A stretch of 57,604 nt of DNA from assembly GCA_020025275.1 (NCBI GenBank), contig JAHHSI010000013.1:1-57604 (forward strand), written 5' to 3'. This document shows, piece by piece, positions 7,270-15,824 of the stretch. Source of the stretch: Oscillospiraceae bacterium (GTDB taxonomy: Bacteria > Bacillota > Clostridia > Oscillospirales > Oscillospiraceae). Both the position numbers and the translations under genes were made by a program. Position 1 is the stretch's first letter; every line of letters starts with the position of its first letter. The notes beneath the pieces were generated by a model. That model was not told the origin of the DNA. It searched no databases and worked only from the letters and a program-made list of their open reading frames with translations.

Positions 7270-8112
7270 TTACTTGTTGGCGCAGTAGTTGCGGGTGCCG
7301 GCGTAGTCCTTGGGCATCTCCACCGTACTGGGCGGGAAAAACTCGTTGACGGGAAAGTCCACATTACGGAACAGACCGCAGGGGTCTTCCTGATCACCGC
7401 AGCTGCATTCGGCCTGGGGGATGCAGTAGTCATACACGGGGATCAGCAGCTGCGTGTCTCGCTCCAGACGCACCATGGAGAACTGGCCCAGTGTGACATA
7501 GTAGCGACGCTGACTGCTGTCATCCATGACCAGTTCCTGATTGAAACAGCAGCTGACACATCCCGGCACCTCAGCGATGCATGGCTCACAGCAGCTGCAG
7601 GGGGGCGGGCAGCAATCGACGATGCGGGTGTCCAGAACGATGGGGTCCACGGCCTCCACCACGGCGATGGGCAGATCGGTTTTGGCGGGAGTGGGGGTGT
7701 CCATTCCCTCCATTACGGTGTCGGAACTGAAAATCTTGGCACCGCCTTCGCTGCCGAAGAGGATGCAGCGCTTATCAAAGACGCAGAGCCCCTCGGCTTC
7801 GGCGTACCGCGGTGTACCGGTGCCCACCTGCAGCGTGACGCGGTAGAAAAAGCGCATATCCACGGAGTAGAAGCCACGGTTGAAGTTGACCGGTTCCACG
7901 TCGGTATAGACGTACAAGAGTTCGGCTCGGCCGCCCTTGATCATCTGGCAGCCATTGAGGATGGCTTGCCCTGCACAGGTGGGATAAAAGCGCAGGTCCT
8001 CGATGCAATCTTTGTCCCGGCAGCTGTCAAAAATCTTTCTGGTATGGATGCACACGGATTCCCGAACGGAGTTCAGATCACAGACCGGGCCCGGCATTCC
8101 TTTTTCAGCCAT
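7270..8112 (-). CDS. Cys-rich protein, putative spore coat component
   Basis: 280 aa with 22 cysteines, several clustered (CCPPPCSCCEPC). Recognisable stretches are IFDSCRDKDCIEDLR near the N-terminus and DLNSVRESVCIH before it. No signal peptide or membrane span. Start ATG 8112 follows GGGAGG. Proteins of this pattern are conserved hypotheticals in spore-forming Clostridia. A mother-cell-type -10 (CATACACT) lies upstream, and the neighbours cotJ and cwlD are sporulation genes, so a cross-linked coat or exosporium role is inferred. No enzymatic motif is visible. Confidence 0.75.
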   Translation of the reverse strand: MAEKGMPGPVCDLNSVRESVCIHTRKIFDSCRDKDCIEDLRFYPTCAGQAILNGCQMIKGGRAELLYVYTDVEPVNFNRGFYSVDMRFFYRVTLQVGTGTPRYAEAEGLCVFDKRCILFGSEGGAKIFSSDTVMEGMDTPTPAKTDLPIAVVEAVDPIVLDTRIVDCCPPPCSCCEPCIAEVPGCVSCCFNQELVMDDSSQRRYYVTLGQFSMVRLERDTQLLIPVYDYCIPQAECSCGDQEDPCGLFRNVDFPVNEFFPPSTVEMPKDYAGTRNYCANK

Positions 8113-8156
8113 AGAATAACCTCCCAATAAGTAGTGAAAGAAGCGTCTTTCATTAC

Positions 8157-8184
8157 AGTGTATGTGCAGGGGAGGAAAAGGTGC
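8157..8184 (-). promoter_or_regulatory. SigmaE/SigmaK-like promoter of the Cys-rich gene
   Basis: -10 CATACACT (8157-8164) matches the SigmaE consensus well; -35-like GCACCTT (8178-8184) is partial with a short 13-nt spacer. It would start transcription roughly 35 nt before the ribosome site. Confidence 0.4.
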
Positions 8185-8228
8185 GGGGAGGAAACGCCTG
8201 CGCATTTCCTCCCCGTAGAAAGGTTGGG

Positions 8229-9266
8229 TTATGTAATAGAGACCGGGGCGTCCTCGCCTACCACACAGACATAGGTCTTGCCGATGCCGAGAGAGAGGGG
8301 GGCACCGTCCTCTGTCGTATACGTGAAGGGGTCGTCGATTTCTTCCTTGTGCCATTGAATATCCACGGCTTTCCCTCCGCAGAGATAGATACCCTCGCCG
8401 CTGTTGCGGACATCGATGATCATATGACCCGAGGCGTCCCCGCTGTTATAGACTGAGGTGCGCAGGATCAGAAGATTGGTCACGCCTACCTGTTCACCGG
8501 TGTTTCCGTCGATGTATGCATCGTCATACTGTCCGATCCGATAGAGCTTGGCGGCGGGGTCATAGGTGAAGGTCCCGGTTTTATAATTGGAAAATTTGAC
8601 GGAGACATCGGTGGCCGCTGTGCCGTCGGCCGGTGTTCCGTCCTCTACATAGGTGATGGGATAGTGATAGCCCTTTTCGTGCTCCAGCCGCCATCCGTTG
8701 GCGGTGATGTAGTCTTGAATGAGAGATCCCTTGGTCATGAGCGTGTGCTCAAAGTCCATAGTCTCGGCCCTCTTTTCATCCCGCCAAAAACAGTCGAAAG
8801 CGTCCTCGTCGATATCGTCCACATCGTAGCGGTAGATCATGCGGGAGGCCTCGTCGCTGGCCCCGGCGTGGACGTAAATGGCGTCCATACCGATCACAGT
8901 TTCCAGAAAACAGGGACGGGCGCTCCGGACAGAACCAATGGTAGAGTGACAGCCGATTTCCTGATAGAAAGCGACCATGCGGGTGATCCCGCCCTCAACA
9001 TTGAATTCAAAGATCATGTCGGCGTCCGATACACCGTGCTGGGGCATTGCGTAGTGGATGTTGTTGAGCATGACGGCAACAGGACGGCGCTCTGCGGCGT
9101 CGGGATCGTGAAGCGGCTCACCGGTCAGCGGATTCGGCGTGGTTTTTTCCTCAGGGATCGGAGCAGGGGGCTCCGGGGCCGGGGAGGGACCTTGCTTTGC
9201 GCCGCAGCCGGTACAGATAAGCAGTATGCCAACTGCCAAAAGAAAAGCGATGATCTGTCTTTTCAT
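8229..9266 (-). CDS. DUF3048 lipoprotein (YerB-like)
   Basis: 345 aa. Start ATG 9266 follows AGGGAGTG. An N-terminal signal (KRQIIAFLLAVGILLICTGC) ends in Cys near residue 20, a probable lipidation site although the -3 position is Cys rather than Leu. A proline-rich linker follows, then the DUF3048 core: RPVAVMLNN, QHGVSDADMIFEFNVEGG and SARPCFLE. The family (Bacillus YerB) has no assigned biochemical role; location outside the membrane is expected. It is separated by about 150 bp from the divergent DUF4364 gene. Confidence 0.88.
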   Translation of the reverse strand: MKRQIIAFLLAVGILLICTGCGAKQGPSPAPEPPAPIPEEKTTPNPLTGEPLHDPDAAERRPVAVMLNNIHYAMPQHGVSDADMIFEFNVEGGITRMVAFYQEIGCHSTIGSVRSARPCFLETVIGMDAIYVHAGASDEASRMIYRYDVDDIDEDAFDCFWRDEKRAETMDFEHTLMTKGSLIQDYITANGWRLEHEKGYHYPITYVEDGTPADGTAATDVSVKFSNYKTGTFTYDPAAKLYRIGQYDDAYIDGNTGEQVGVTNLLILRTSVYNSGDASGHMIIDVRNSGEGIYLCGGKAVDIQWHKEEIDDPFTYTTEDGAPLSLGIGKTYVCVVGEDAPVSIT

Positions 9267-9422
9267 ACACACACTCCCTATTCTTTTTGTTGCCATCAGC
9301 ATACCAAAGTTTGCAAAGAAATGCAAATCTGCGGGTGATAAATTTTACAAATTTCCTCTATACAAAAGAGAAATTTTTCCTTATAATATATTAAATACGT
9401 AAAATAGGAAGGGGATGACACA

Positions 9423-9947
9423 ATGAGTGTCGGTTTCATCCGGGATAAACTGGAGATCAAATTTCTGATCCTATATATTGCTGCAGGGGTTTCTGAGCCG
9501 ATCCCACTGGCGGAGCTGCAAGAGCTGACCATGATCGATGACGGCATCAACTATTTTTCGTTTTCTGAATGTCTCAACGATCTGGTCAAAACGGAACACC
9601 TGCAGGTGACAGAGGACGATCTCTACTGTGTGACCACCAAGGGGTTGCGCAATAGCGAGATCTGCGCCTCCAGCTTGCCCTATTCTGTGCGTCTCCGTGC
9701 TGATAAAAAAATTGCGATCTATAAGAGAAACCTGCTGCGCCAAAATCAGGTGCAGAGCCATGTGATCACGCGTGACAACGGGACCTTTACGGTGCAGTTG
9801 AGCCTCCGTGATGACGTGGACAGCGTGATGGAGTTGGAGCTGATGGTGGCTTCGGAGGAAATGGCCAAGGATTTGGCGGAACGGTTTCAGAAGAATCCTG
9901 AAAAGATGTACTCCGGTCTGCTGAGCGTTTTGTACGCTGAAGAATAG
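9423..9947 (+). CDS. DUF4364 family protein
   Basis: 174 aa, start ATG 9423 after GGAAGGGG. The N-terminal half looks like a winged-helix fold (KLEIKFLILYIAAGVSEPIPLAELQE, then a short wing), as described for DUF4364, a Clostridia family often listed as a possible transcription regulator. No DNA target is known to me. A TATAAT lies about 30 bp upstream (near 9382) with no clear -35. The gene stands alone between two terminators. Confidence 0.85.
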   Translation: MSVGFIRDKLEIKFLILYIAAGVSEPIPLAELQELTMIDDGINYFSFSECLNDLVKTEHLQVTEDDLYCVTTKGLRNSEICASSLPYSVRLRADKKIAIYKRNLLRQNQVQSHVITRDNGTFTVQLSLRDDVDSVMELELMVASEEMAKDLAERFQKNPEKMYSGLLSVLYAEE

Positions 9948-9958
9948 GTGATCTGAAT

Positions 9959-9996
9959 AAAAAGCTCTCTGAACGTGGGTTCAGGGAGCTTTTTTG
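9959..9996 (+). terminator. Intrinsic terminator after the DUF4364 gene
   Basis: Arms AAAAAGCTCTCTGAAC and GTTCAGGGAGCTTTTTT with a GTGG loop, starting 12 bp after the stop codon. Confidence 0.85.
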
Positions 9997-10101
9997 CGTC
10001 AAAAGATGGGAAGGTGCATCGGGTGTGGTGACCGGCACAGGGGAAAAATCACGTTCCTTCCTCTGCCGGAAATAAAGAGCGGAGCGCAGGAGCGGCTGTG
10101 C

Positions 10102-10138
10102 GAATCCCTCACGGTATATCCGTGGGAGGATTCTTTTT
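10102..10138 (+). terminator. Second hairpin with U-tract before spoIIIAA
   Basis: GAATCCCTCACGG pairs with CCGTGGGAGGATTC (one bulge), then CTTTTTGC. With the preceding CCGGCA...TGCCGG pairing near 10032-10070 it insulates the spoIIIA operon from upstream transcription. No gene is seen in 9998-10138. Confidence 0.55.
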
Positions 10139-10167
10139 GCATATTTCCGGACAAGTCATCATAGAGT
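10139..10167 (+). promoter_or_regulatory. SigmaE promoter of the spoIIIA operon
   Basis: GCATATT (10139-10145), 14-nt spacer, CATAGAGT (10160-10167): spacing and sequence fit SigmaE, the known regulator of spoIIIA in Bacillus. The start codon follows about 30 nt later. Confidence 0.7.
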
Positions 10168-10197
10168 GGAACATCACAAAAAAGGAGCGTGGAACCA

Positions 10198-11121
10198 TTG
10201 GAGGAGACCTATGCCATCCGCCGCTATGAGCAGGCGTCCGCGCTGCTGCCGCTGCGCTGGCAGCAGGCAGCAGCGCATATCCCTGAGGAAGAGAAAGGAC
10301 AGGCGGAGGAGTTCCGTTTGCGGACCGGAAAGCCGCTGACCGTGCTCCTGCCGGACGGAGAAAAGGTGCTTTGTGAGGAGCTGCTTTCCATGAGCGTGAC
10401 ACGGGCCGATCTGGAACAGCTGTGTGACACCGTCACAGGATATTCTCGCTATGCCGTAGGAGATACGCTCAGCCAAGGCTATCTGACGGCACGGGGCGGA
10501 TTTCGGATAGGCGTATGCGGTACCGCCGTCATGCGGGAGGGACGCAACACCTATCTGCGTGACATTTCCTCGGCGGTCATCCGCATCGGACGGGAGCGGC
10601 AGGGGGTCGGCGCCCCCTTGCTTTCTGCACTCTGGAAAGTGGGGCGGTTTCATAGCACGTTGCTGCTTTCCCCGCCGGGCGGCGGAAAGACCACGCTGCT
10701 GCGGGATCTGATTCGACTGCTGTCCGATGGCACGGCAGAGTTTCCGCCCCAGAGGGTCGCGTTGGTGGACGAGCGGGGGGAGATCGCTGTCATGCATCAG
10801 GGCACGGCGCAGATGTCTGTGGGAAGCCATACGGATGTGCTGGACGCCTGTCCCAAGGCGATCGGGATTCCCATTTTGCTGCGGGCTGCCAACCCGCAGA
10901 TCATCGCCGTCGATGAGATCACGGAGGCGGCGGATCTGCAGGCCATGATTGCGGCGGCCAACTGTGGCGTGCAGATGCTGGCCACGATCCATGCCGCTAA
11001 TCGTCAGGAATTGGAGCGTAAGCCGCTCTTTGCAGAGGTGGTCTCCGCCGGTGTTTTTACTCGCCTGGTGACCATCTCTGTGGTGGAAGGGCGGCGTATC
11101 TATGAGGTGGAAGAGCTGTGA
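10198..11121 (+). CDS. spoIIIAA: Stage III sporulation protein AA (ATPase)
   Basis: Mother-cell ATPase that powers the SpoIIIA-SpoIIQ channel linking mother cell and forespore, related to type II/IV secretion ATPases. 307 aa. Walker A PPGGGKTT is near residues 159-166 and VDERGEIA follows. TTG 10198 lies 9 nt after AAAGGAG; the GTG at 10189 sits too close to that site. First gene of an eight-gene operon in the standard order, behind a SigmaE promoter. Confidence 0.95.
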   Translation: MEETYAIRRYEQASALLPLRWQQAAAHIPEEEKGQAEEFRLRTGKPLTVLLPDGEKVLCEELLSMSVTRADLEQLCDTVTGYSRYAVGDTLSQGYLTARGGFRIGVCGTAVMREGRNTYLRDISSAVIRIGRERQGVGAPLLSALWKVGRFHSTLLLSPPGGGKTTLLRDLIRLLSDGTAEFPPQRVALVDERGEIAVMHQGTAQMSVGSHTDVLDACPKAIGIPILLRAANPQIIAVDEITEAADLQAMIAAANCGVQMLATIHAANRQELERKPLFAEVVSAGVFTRLVTISVVEGRRIYEVEEL

Positions 11122-11603
11122 GCGGAAAGCTGCCGGGAGCACTTTTAATTTTGCTGGGTGGGTGTCTGGTTTGTCTTAATCAGCGCCGGGCGGTGCGGAT
11201 GGAGATCGGCCTGCTGCGAGAACTGACGGCGGCATTGGAGAGCATAGAAACCTTGATCCGGTGGCAGAAAGAGACCCTTCCCCGTGCTATTTTGCGCCAG
11301 TGCCAGCGCCCTCTGTGCGGCGGGATGTTTAAAGCAGTCCTTGAAAATGTGGAAAGCGGAAACGCTTTACATGATTCTTGGAAAGAGGTGTTTTCGTGGA
11401 GTTCTACAACAGACGTTGCAGAGATCCTTTGTCATATAGAATTGCAGGGGGATGAGGAGCAGATCACGGGAAACCTGCGTGCGGCCGAGCAGGGCTTGGA
11501 ACGACTTCGGCAGGAGAAAATGGCCCGGCGGCGGCAGAGCGAGAAGCTCTGCACGGCGCTTGTGCTCAGCGGCGCAGGGCTGGCAATCATTGTACTGATT
11601 TGA
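11118..11603 (+). CDS. spoIIIAB: Stage III sporulation protein AB
   Basis: 161 aa, GspF-like membrane protein of the SpoIIIA channel. GTG start overlaps the spoIIIAA stop (GTGA), so translation is coupled. An N-terminal hydrophobic segment (GALLILLGGCLVCL), a long helical middle with MEIGLLRELTAALE, and a C-terminal hydrophobic segment (LCTALVLSGAGLAIIVLI) match the family. Confidence 0.92.
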   Translation: MSGKLPGALLILLGGCLVCLNQRRAVRMEIGLLRELTAALESIETLIRWQKETLPRAILRQCQRPLCGGMFKAVLENVESGNALHDSWKEVFSWSSTTDVAEILCHIELQGDEEQITGNLRAAEQGLERLRQEKMARRRQSEKLCTALVLSGAGLAIIVLI

Positions 11604-11612
11604 GGATGCAAA

Positions 11613-11807
11613 ATGAATGTTGATCTGATTTTTAAAATAGCGGCCATCGGGATTTTGGTGGCTGTGCTGAACCAGGTGCTGATCCGCAGCGGGCGGGAAG
11701 AGCAGGCGATGATGACAACACTGGCCGGCCTTGTGGTGGTGCTGATGATCTTGGTACAGGAGATCAGCGATCTCTTCAACCTCATCAAGTCCCTCTTTTC
11801 CTTGTAA
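11613..11807 (+). CDS. spoIIIAC: Stage III sporulation protein AC
   Basis: 64 aa, two membrane spans (IFKIAAIGILVAVLNQVLI and MTTLAGLVVVLMILVQEI), the normal size and layout for SpoIIIAC. It is an integral membrane component of the feeding-tube complex. The stop overlaps the next start (TAATG). Confidence 0.95.
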   Translation: MNVDLIFKIAAIGILVAVLNQVLIRSGREEQAMMTTLAGLVVVLMILVQEISDLFNLIKSLFSL

Positions 11808-12193
11808 TGGAGGCGGTGTATAAAGCGGGGGCCGTGTGCCTGATCGGCGCCTTGCTGGCGGTGATCCTGAAAAAGAACAGTCCGGACATGGGCTTTGTGC
11901 TGGTCATGGCCGTGGCTGCGGTGGTCCTTCTATGGCTGCAGGATATTTTGCGGGACGTGATGGACTTCCTGCAACGGATGGCGCAGGAGTGCGGCCTCGC
12001 GCCGGAGGTATTTGTCCCGCTGGTCAAGACGGTGGGCATTGCCATTATCAGCCGCCTTGGCGCCGGGCTCTGCAAAGATGCCGGTGAGGGAACACTGGCG
12101 ACATTGGTAGAGATTGCGGCCGCTTTCGGCGCGATCTGGGTTTCGCTGCCTCTTTTGCAGGCAGTATGGGAGATGCTGCAGACAATGCTATGA
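11807..12193 (+). CDS. spoIIIAD: Stage III sporulation protein AD
   Basis: 128 aa, several membrane spans, with the family stretch VKTVGIAIISRLGAGLCKDAGE. Paralogous in part to SpoIIIAC. Start overlaps the previous stop and the stop overlaps the spoIIIAE start (ATGA), so the operon is fully coupled here. Confidence 0.95.
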   Translation: MEAVYKAGAVCLIGALLAVILKKNSPDMGFVLVMAVAAVVLLWLQDILRDVMDFLQRMAQECGLAPEVFVPLVKTVGIAIISRLGAGLCKDAGEGTLATLVEIAAAFGAIWVSLPLLQAVWEMLQTML

Positions 12194-13278
12194 AAAGATC
12201 GTGTTACATAGGCCTGCTGTGTGCGTTGTTTTTATGTCTGGTGGAGCCGGCCGCAGCAGCATGGAAAGAGGATCTGGAAAGGGCTCTGCCGCCGGAGGCT
12301 GAAATGCTGCTCAGGGACTTGGGCGGCGAGGAAGTGAACCTGCACACGCTGCCAGAGGGCTTGGCCCGCCTATGGGAGGGGGCCTGTACCGCCTTCGGCG
12401 ATGTGCTGCGGAGCACTTTGCGTGGGGTGATCCTGCTGCTGGGTGTGGTGCTGCTCTGTGCGGTGGTGTCTGACTGTGTGGAGGCATCCTCGGAAGGGAC
12501 GTTCCACGATTTTACGCCCATGGCCGGCGCCATGGCCATTACACTGATCGCCGCCGGGAATATCCATACCATGATGGGGGTGGGCGTGGAGACGATCGAA
12601 GAGTTGGATATTTTCTCAAAAGCGCTGCTGCCCACCCTCTCCGCGGCTGTTGCGGCCGGCGGCGGCGTGGTGACGGCGGGCTTTCGCCAGGTGGCCTCCG
12701 TCTTTTTTGCAGAACTTCTCATCTCTCTCATCCGTGGGATTTTGCTGCCGCTGGTGTATCTCTATATTGCGGCAGCCGCTGCCAATGCCATGCTGCCGGG
12801 ACAGCGGCTGAAGGCGGTGGCACAGGCCATCTCCAAGGGAGTGACATGGCTGCTGACGGGGCTGCTGCTCCTCTATACGGGTTTCCTGACTCTCTCCGGA
12901 GCCATGACCGGCTCAGCGGACGCACTGTCGGTACAGCTGACCCGCAGTGCTATGGGGACTGTACCGGTGGTGGGCGGAATCATTTCCGATGCCGCCGGAA
13001 CCGTTCTGGCGGGCGCTGCTGCGGTGAAGAATACCGTAGGAGTGGTGGGGATGCTGGCCGTACTGGCTTTGTGCCTGATGCCGTTTTTGCGCTTGGCGTT
13101 GCAGTATCTCCTCTATAAGCTGGCAGCGTTTCTGGCCGGGACGGTGGGCAGTCCCGCTCTAATGGAACTTATTGATGCACTGGGAGGTGCCTTTGGTATG
13201 ATTTTGGGTATGACGGCGTCCTGCGCTTTGCTGCTGCTCATCTCCATCGCAACAACGGTATCGGTGGTGACGATATGA
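12190..13278 (+). CDS. spoIIIAE: Stage III sporulation protein AE
   Basis: 362 aa. ATG 12190 overlaps the spoIIIAD stop; a longer frame start at 12166 has no support. N-terminal signal peptide (CYIGLLCALFLCLVEPAAAA), then a multi-span core with LRGVILLLGVVLLCAVVSD and QVASVFFAELLISLIRG. SpoIIIAE is the large polytopic channel component. Four-base overlap with spoIIIAF. Confidence 0.95.
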   Translation: MKRSCYIGLLCALFLCLVEPAAAAWKEDLERALPPEAEMLLRDLGGEEVNLHTLPEGLARLWEGACTAFGDVLRSTLRGVILLLGVVLLCAVVSDCVEASSEGTFHDFTPMAGAMAITLIAAGNIHTMMGVGVETIEELDIFSKALLPTLSAAVAAGGGVVTAGFRQVASVFFAELLISLIRGILLPLVYLYIAAAAANAMLPGQRLKAVAQAISKGVTWLLTGLLLLYTGFLTLSGAMTGSADALSVQLTRSAMGTVPVVGGIISDAAGTVLAGAAAVKNTVGVVGMLAVLALCLMPFLRLALQYLLYKLAAFLAGTVGSPALMELIDALGGAFGMILGMTASCALLLLISIATTVSVVTI

Positions 13279-13748
13279 CAGGATGGCTGCGAGAATGGCT
13301 GACCGGATTGATCGCTGCTGCGATGGTGCTGTCTCTCCTTTACGCGCTGGTGCCGAAAGGGACCATGCACGCCATTCTCCGGTTCAGCGGTGGACTGGTG
13401 TTGCTGTTGGCTGTGCTGCGGCCGCTGATGCAGGTCAACGTGGAGGAACTGAGAGTGCACTACCGGGCATATGAGAGGGAGGTTGACCGGCAGATTGCTC
13501 TTTATCAGGAGGAGAATCAGACCCAGATGGCGGAAATCATAGAAGAGGAACTGTCTGCATATATATCGAAAAAGGCGGCGGAAAGAGGGTGTGCCTGTGA
13601 GGTGCAGGTAGAGACGGAGCTGCAAGACGGCATCCCGATGCCCTGCGGCGTAGCGCTGAACATCCCCTATGATGCATCGCTGGCACAGTGGATCGGTGCC
13701 GAGATCGGGATTGCCGAGGAAAACCAGAGCTGGGAGGTTGGACCATGA
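13275..13748 (+). CDS. spoIIIAF: Stage III sporulation protein AF
   Basis: 157 aa; two N-terminal membrane spans (LTGLIAAAMVLSLLYALV and FSGGLVLLLAVLRPLM) and a periplasm-side ring-building-type domain with acidic helices, as in SpoIIIAF. Coupled to both neighbours by 4-bp overlaps. Confidence 0.93.
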   Translation: MTGWLREWLTGLIAAAMVLSLLYALVPKGTMHAILRFSGGLVLLLAVLRPLMQVNVEELRVHYRAYEREVDRQIALYQEENQTQMAEIIEEELSAYISKKAAERGCACEVQVETELQDGIPMPCGVALNIPYDASLAQWIGAEIGIAEENQSWEVGP

Positions 13749-14260
13749 TAGGGAACGAGGGAAGGGCCGACGGAAAGGCCCTTTGGAAGAAATACCGCTT
13801 TGTGGTTTTGGTCATTCTGGCCGGCGTGGTGCTCATGCTGCTTCCGTCCCGCAGTGCCAAGGCAAAAGAGCCGCACGCCGAATCCGCCGACCGGGAAACC
13901 TTTTCGCTGGAACGTGTGGAGGCGAAGATGGAGGAGGTGCTGAGTCGGATCGAGGGGGTCGGGCGGCTGCAGGTCATGCTGACACTGCAAAGCGGCTCAC
14001 AGCTGCATCTGGCAGAAGACAGTGGCCGGTCGGTAGCAGCGGATGAGCAGCGAACGGAGCGCTCGACGGTTACCATCAGTCGTGGCAGCGGCCTGGAGGA
14101 CGTTGTGGTGACCCAGCAGATCTATCCTGTGTATCAGGGGGCGGTTGTCGTGTGTCAGGGGGCCGATCAGGCTTCGGTTCGACTGGCGATAACGGAGGCG
14201 GTTTGTGCATTGACAGGATTGAGCAGTGACAGGGTATCAATTGTGAAATGGAGTGCATGA
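13745..14260 (+). CDS. spoIIIAG: Stage III sporulation protein AG
   Basis: 171 aa. One N-terminal span (FVVLVILAGVVLMLLP) then a ring-building motif domain (EEVLSRIEGVGRLQVMLTLQ). SpoIIIAG forms a large ring in the intermembrane space in Bacillus. ATG 13745 overlaps the spoIIIAF stop and follows GGGAGG. Confidence 0.93.
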   Translation: MIGNEGRADGKALWKKYRFVVLVILAGVVLMLLPSRSAKAKEPHAESADRETFSLERVEAKMEEVLSRIEGVGRLQVMLTLQSGSQLHLAEDSGRSVAADEQRTERSTVTISRGSGLEDVVVTQQIYPVYQGAVVVCQGADQASVRLAITEAVCALTGLSSDRVSIVKWSA

Positions 14261-14274
14261 GGAGGAGCGGTTTG

Positions 14275-14856
14275 ATGAAAGGTAAAGTGAAGGATGCAGT
14301 GAAGGGCCCGATGAAACAGGTATGGAAAAAGCGGGCAGTTGCAGCGACGGTATTGCTGTTTGTGGGTGCAGCAGTCTATCTGAACTGGCGTTATGCCGAC
14401 AATGTGGCGCAGAGCTCCAAGGTGCTGGGGCAGTCCACATTGGTTTCTTCGCAGGACGAGACCGATGATGTATCCGGCGGAGGAGAGACGCCTGCACCGG
14501 CGGCGGATGATTATTTCGCAACGGCCCGGCTCAGCCGTAAGCAGGCCAGAGACAACGCCATCAGTATGCTCAAAGAGGCGGAGATCGATGAAAACGCCGA
14601 GCAGAGCGTGCTCAACGAGGCCTCGGAAACATTGCAGGTGCTGGCGGCCTACACCGTGGCAGAGTCGCAGATCGAGAGCCTTGTCACGGCGAAAGGCTAC
14701 GAGGACTGCGTCACGTTTATGGGCAGTGACAGCATCAGCGTGGTGGTCTCCGATCCGGACGGCTTGGATAAAGCGGATGTAGCGCGCATTAAAGATATTG
14801 TCATCAGTGAAACAGACTATACCGCCGATCAGATCAAAATCATGGAGTCAAATTAA
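14275..14856 (+). CDS. spoIIIAH: Stage III sporulation protein AH
   Basis: 193 aa. ATG 14275 follows GAGGAGGAGCGG. Membrane anchor AVAATVLLFVGAAVYLNW, then a linker and a C-terminal domain (RLSRKQARDNAISMLKEA) of the type that binds forespore SpoIIQ. Last gene of the operon; no clear hairpin terminator follows before the asp23 promoter. Confidence 0.93.
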   Translation: MKGKVKDAVKGPMKQVWKKRAVAATVLLFVGAAVYLNWRYADNVAQSSKVLGQSTLVSSQDETDDVSGGGETPAPAADDYFATARLSRKQARDNAISMLKEAEIDENAEQSVLNEASETLQVLAAYTVAESQIESLVTAKGYEDCVTFMGSDSISVVVSDPDGLDKADVARIKDIVISETDYTADQIKIMESN

Positions 14857-14859
14857 TTG

Positions 14860-14888
14860 TTGTATTTTCTGCGGGGAAATGGTATACT
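14860..14888 (+). promoter_or_regulatory. Sigma-A promoter for asp23-nusB-xse-ispA
   Basis: -35 TTGTAT (14860-14865), 17-nt spacer, -10 TATACT (14883-14888). Confidence 0.65.
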
Positions 14889-14935
14889 TAAAATACTTAT
14901 AACGCAAATGATACGATGTAGGAGAATTTTTGATT

Positions 14936-15295
14936 ATGGGCGATAATAAAGAATATATGACACATCAGGAGAATATGGGCACGATCCAGATTTCTGAGGA
15001 CGTTGTGGCCTCCGTGGCTACGGCGGCTGCACTGGATGTGGATGGTGTCAGCGGTCTTTTGAACGCCAATATGTCCGACTTTATGGGCGGCAAAAAAATG
15101 ACGGCCAAGGGTGTTCGCGTGGAGATGGTGGAAGAGGCGATCGTGGTGCATCTGTTCATCGTTATCCGCTACGGGTGCGCCGTGTCTGAGATTGCAGCCA
15201 AAGTGCAGGAGAGCGTGTTTACCACACTGCGGGATATGACCGGGTTTGATGTAAGCGCTGTGAACGTCCATGTTGGCGGCATCAGTTTTGAGTAA
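14936..15295 (+). CDS. Asp23/Gls24 family envelope stress protein
   Basis: 119 aa. Asp23/Gls24 (YqhY-type) protein: IQISEDVVASVATAAALDVDGVSGL and VHLFIVIRYGCAVSEIAAKVQ are family core segments. YqhY lies beside nusB in Bacillus too, where it has been linked to fatty-acid metabolism control. ATG 14936 is preferred; TTG 14930 is an in-frame alternative closer to the GGAG site. Vegetative sigma-A promoter upstream. Confidence 0.88.
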   Translation: MGDNKEYMTHQENMGTIQISEDVVASVATAAALDVDGVSGLLNANMSDFMGGKKMTAKGVRVEMVEEAIVVHLFIVIRYGCAVSEIAAKVQESVFTTLRDMTGFDVSAVNVHVGGISFE

Positions 15296-15318
15296 GAGAG
15301 AAGAGGACCGAACGTACT

Positions 15319-15768
15319 ATGACACGCAGCACAGCAAGAGAGATCGCCACACATTTGGCGTACGAATTCAGCTTTACGGATTTGCAGATCGATGAATTTC
15401 TGAACCAGCGCCTGTCGGGAGAGAATTTTTCCGACCTGGCGGCGGAGTGCGAGATCTATCAGGATCTGCCCAATGAAAAACAAAAACAGTACATCTACCG
15501 CTTGGTTTCCGGTGTGGCGGAACACGCCGCCGAGCTGGATACCTATATTGAGACCTATTCCAAGAATTGGCGTTTTGAGCGTATTTCGCTGGTGGCTTCC
15601 GCCATTATGCGTGTGGCCATGTTTGAGATCCTCTATATGCCGGAGATTCCCCACGGAGTGGCGATCAATGAGGCGGTAGAGATCGCTAAAAAATACGAGG
15701 CACCCGAAGTGGTTCGTTTTATGAACGGCATTCTGGGCAGTTTCCTGCGTGAGGAAGTTAAGAACTAA
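15319..15768 (+). CDS. nusB: Transcription antitermination factor NusB
   Basis: 149 aa helical protein that binds boxA RNA with NusE during rRNA transcription. The family C-terminal segment is present: RISLVASAIMRVAMFEILY, VAINEAVEIAKKY and FMNGILGSFL. Follows asp23 by 23 bp and ends at a terminator before xseA. Confidence 0.94.
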   Translation: MTRSTAREIATHLAYEFSFTDLQIDEFLNQRLSGENFSDLAAECEIYQDLPNEKQKQYIYRLVSGVAEHAAELDTYIETYSKNWRFERISLVASAIMRVAMFEILYMPEIPHGVAINEAVEIAKKYEAPEVVRFMNGILGSFLREEVKN

Positions 15769-15771
15769 CGG

Positions 15772-15802
15772 AACAGGCAGAGCTTTTGCTCTGCCTGTTT
15801 TT
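15772..15802 (+). terminator. Intrinsic terminator between nusB and xseA
   Basis: AACAGGCAGAGC, TTTT loop, GCTCTGCCTGTTTTT. The xseA ribosome site begins about 10 bp later, so read-through is probably needed for xseA-xseB-ispA unless a promoter is hidden in nusB. Confidence 0.85.
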
Positions 15803-15824
15803 GACAAGAGAGAAGGGAGACAGC

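Noticed and set aside
6949..8130. Long rightward frame of 393 codons
   Set aside because: It runs through the end of radA, a terminator, and antisense to the Cys-rich gene; no family features or ribosome site.
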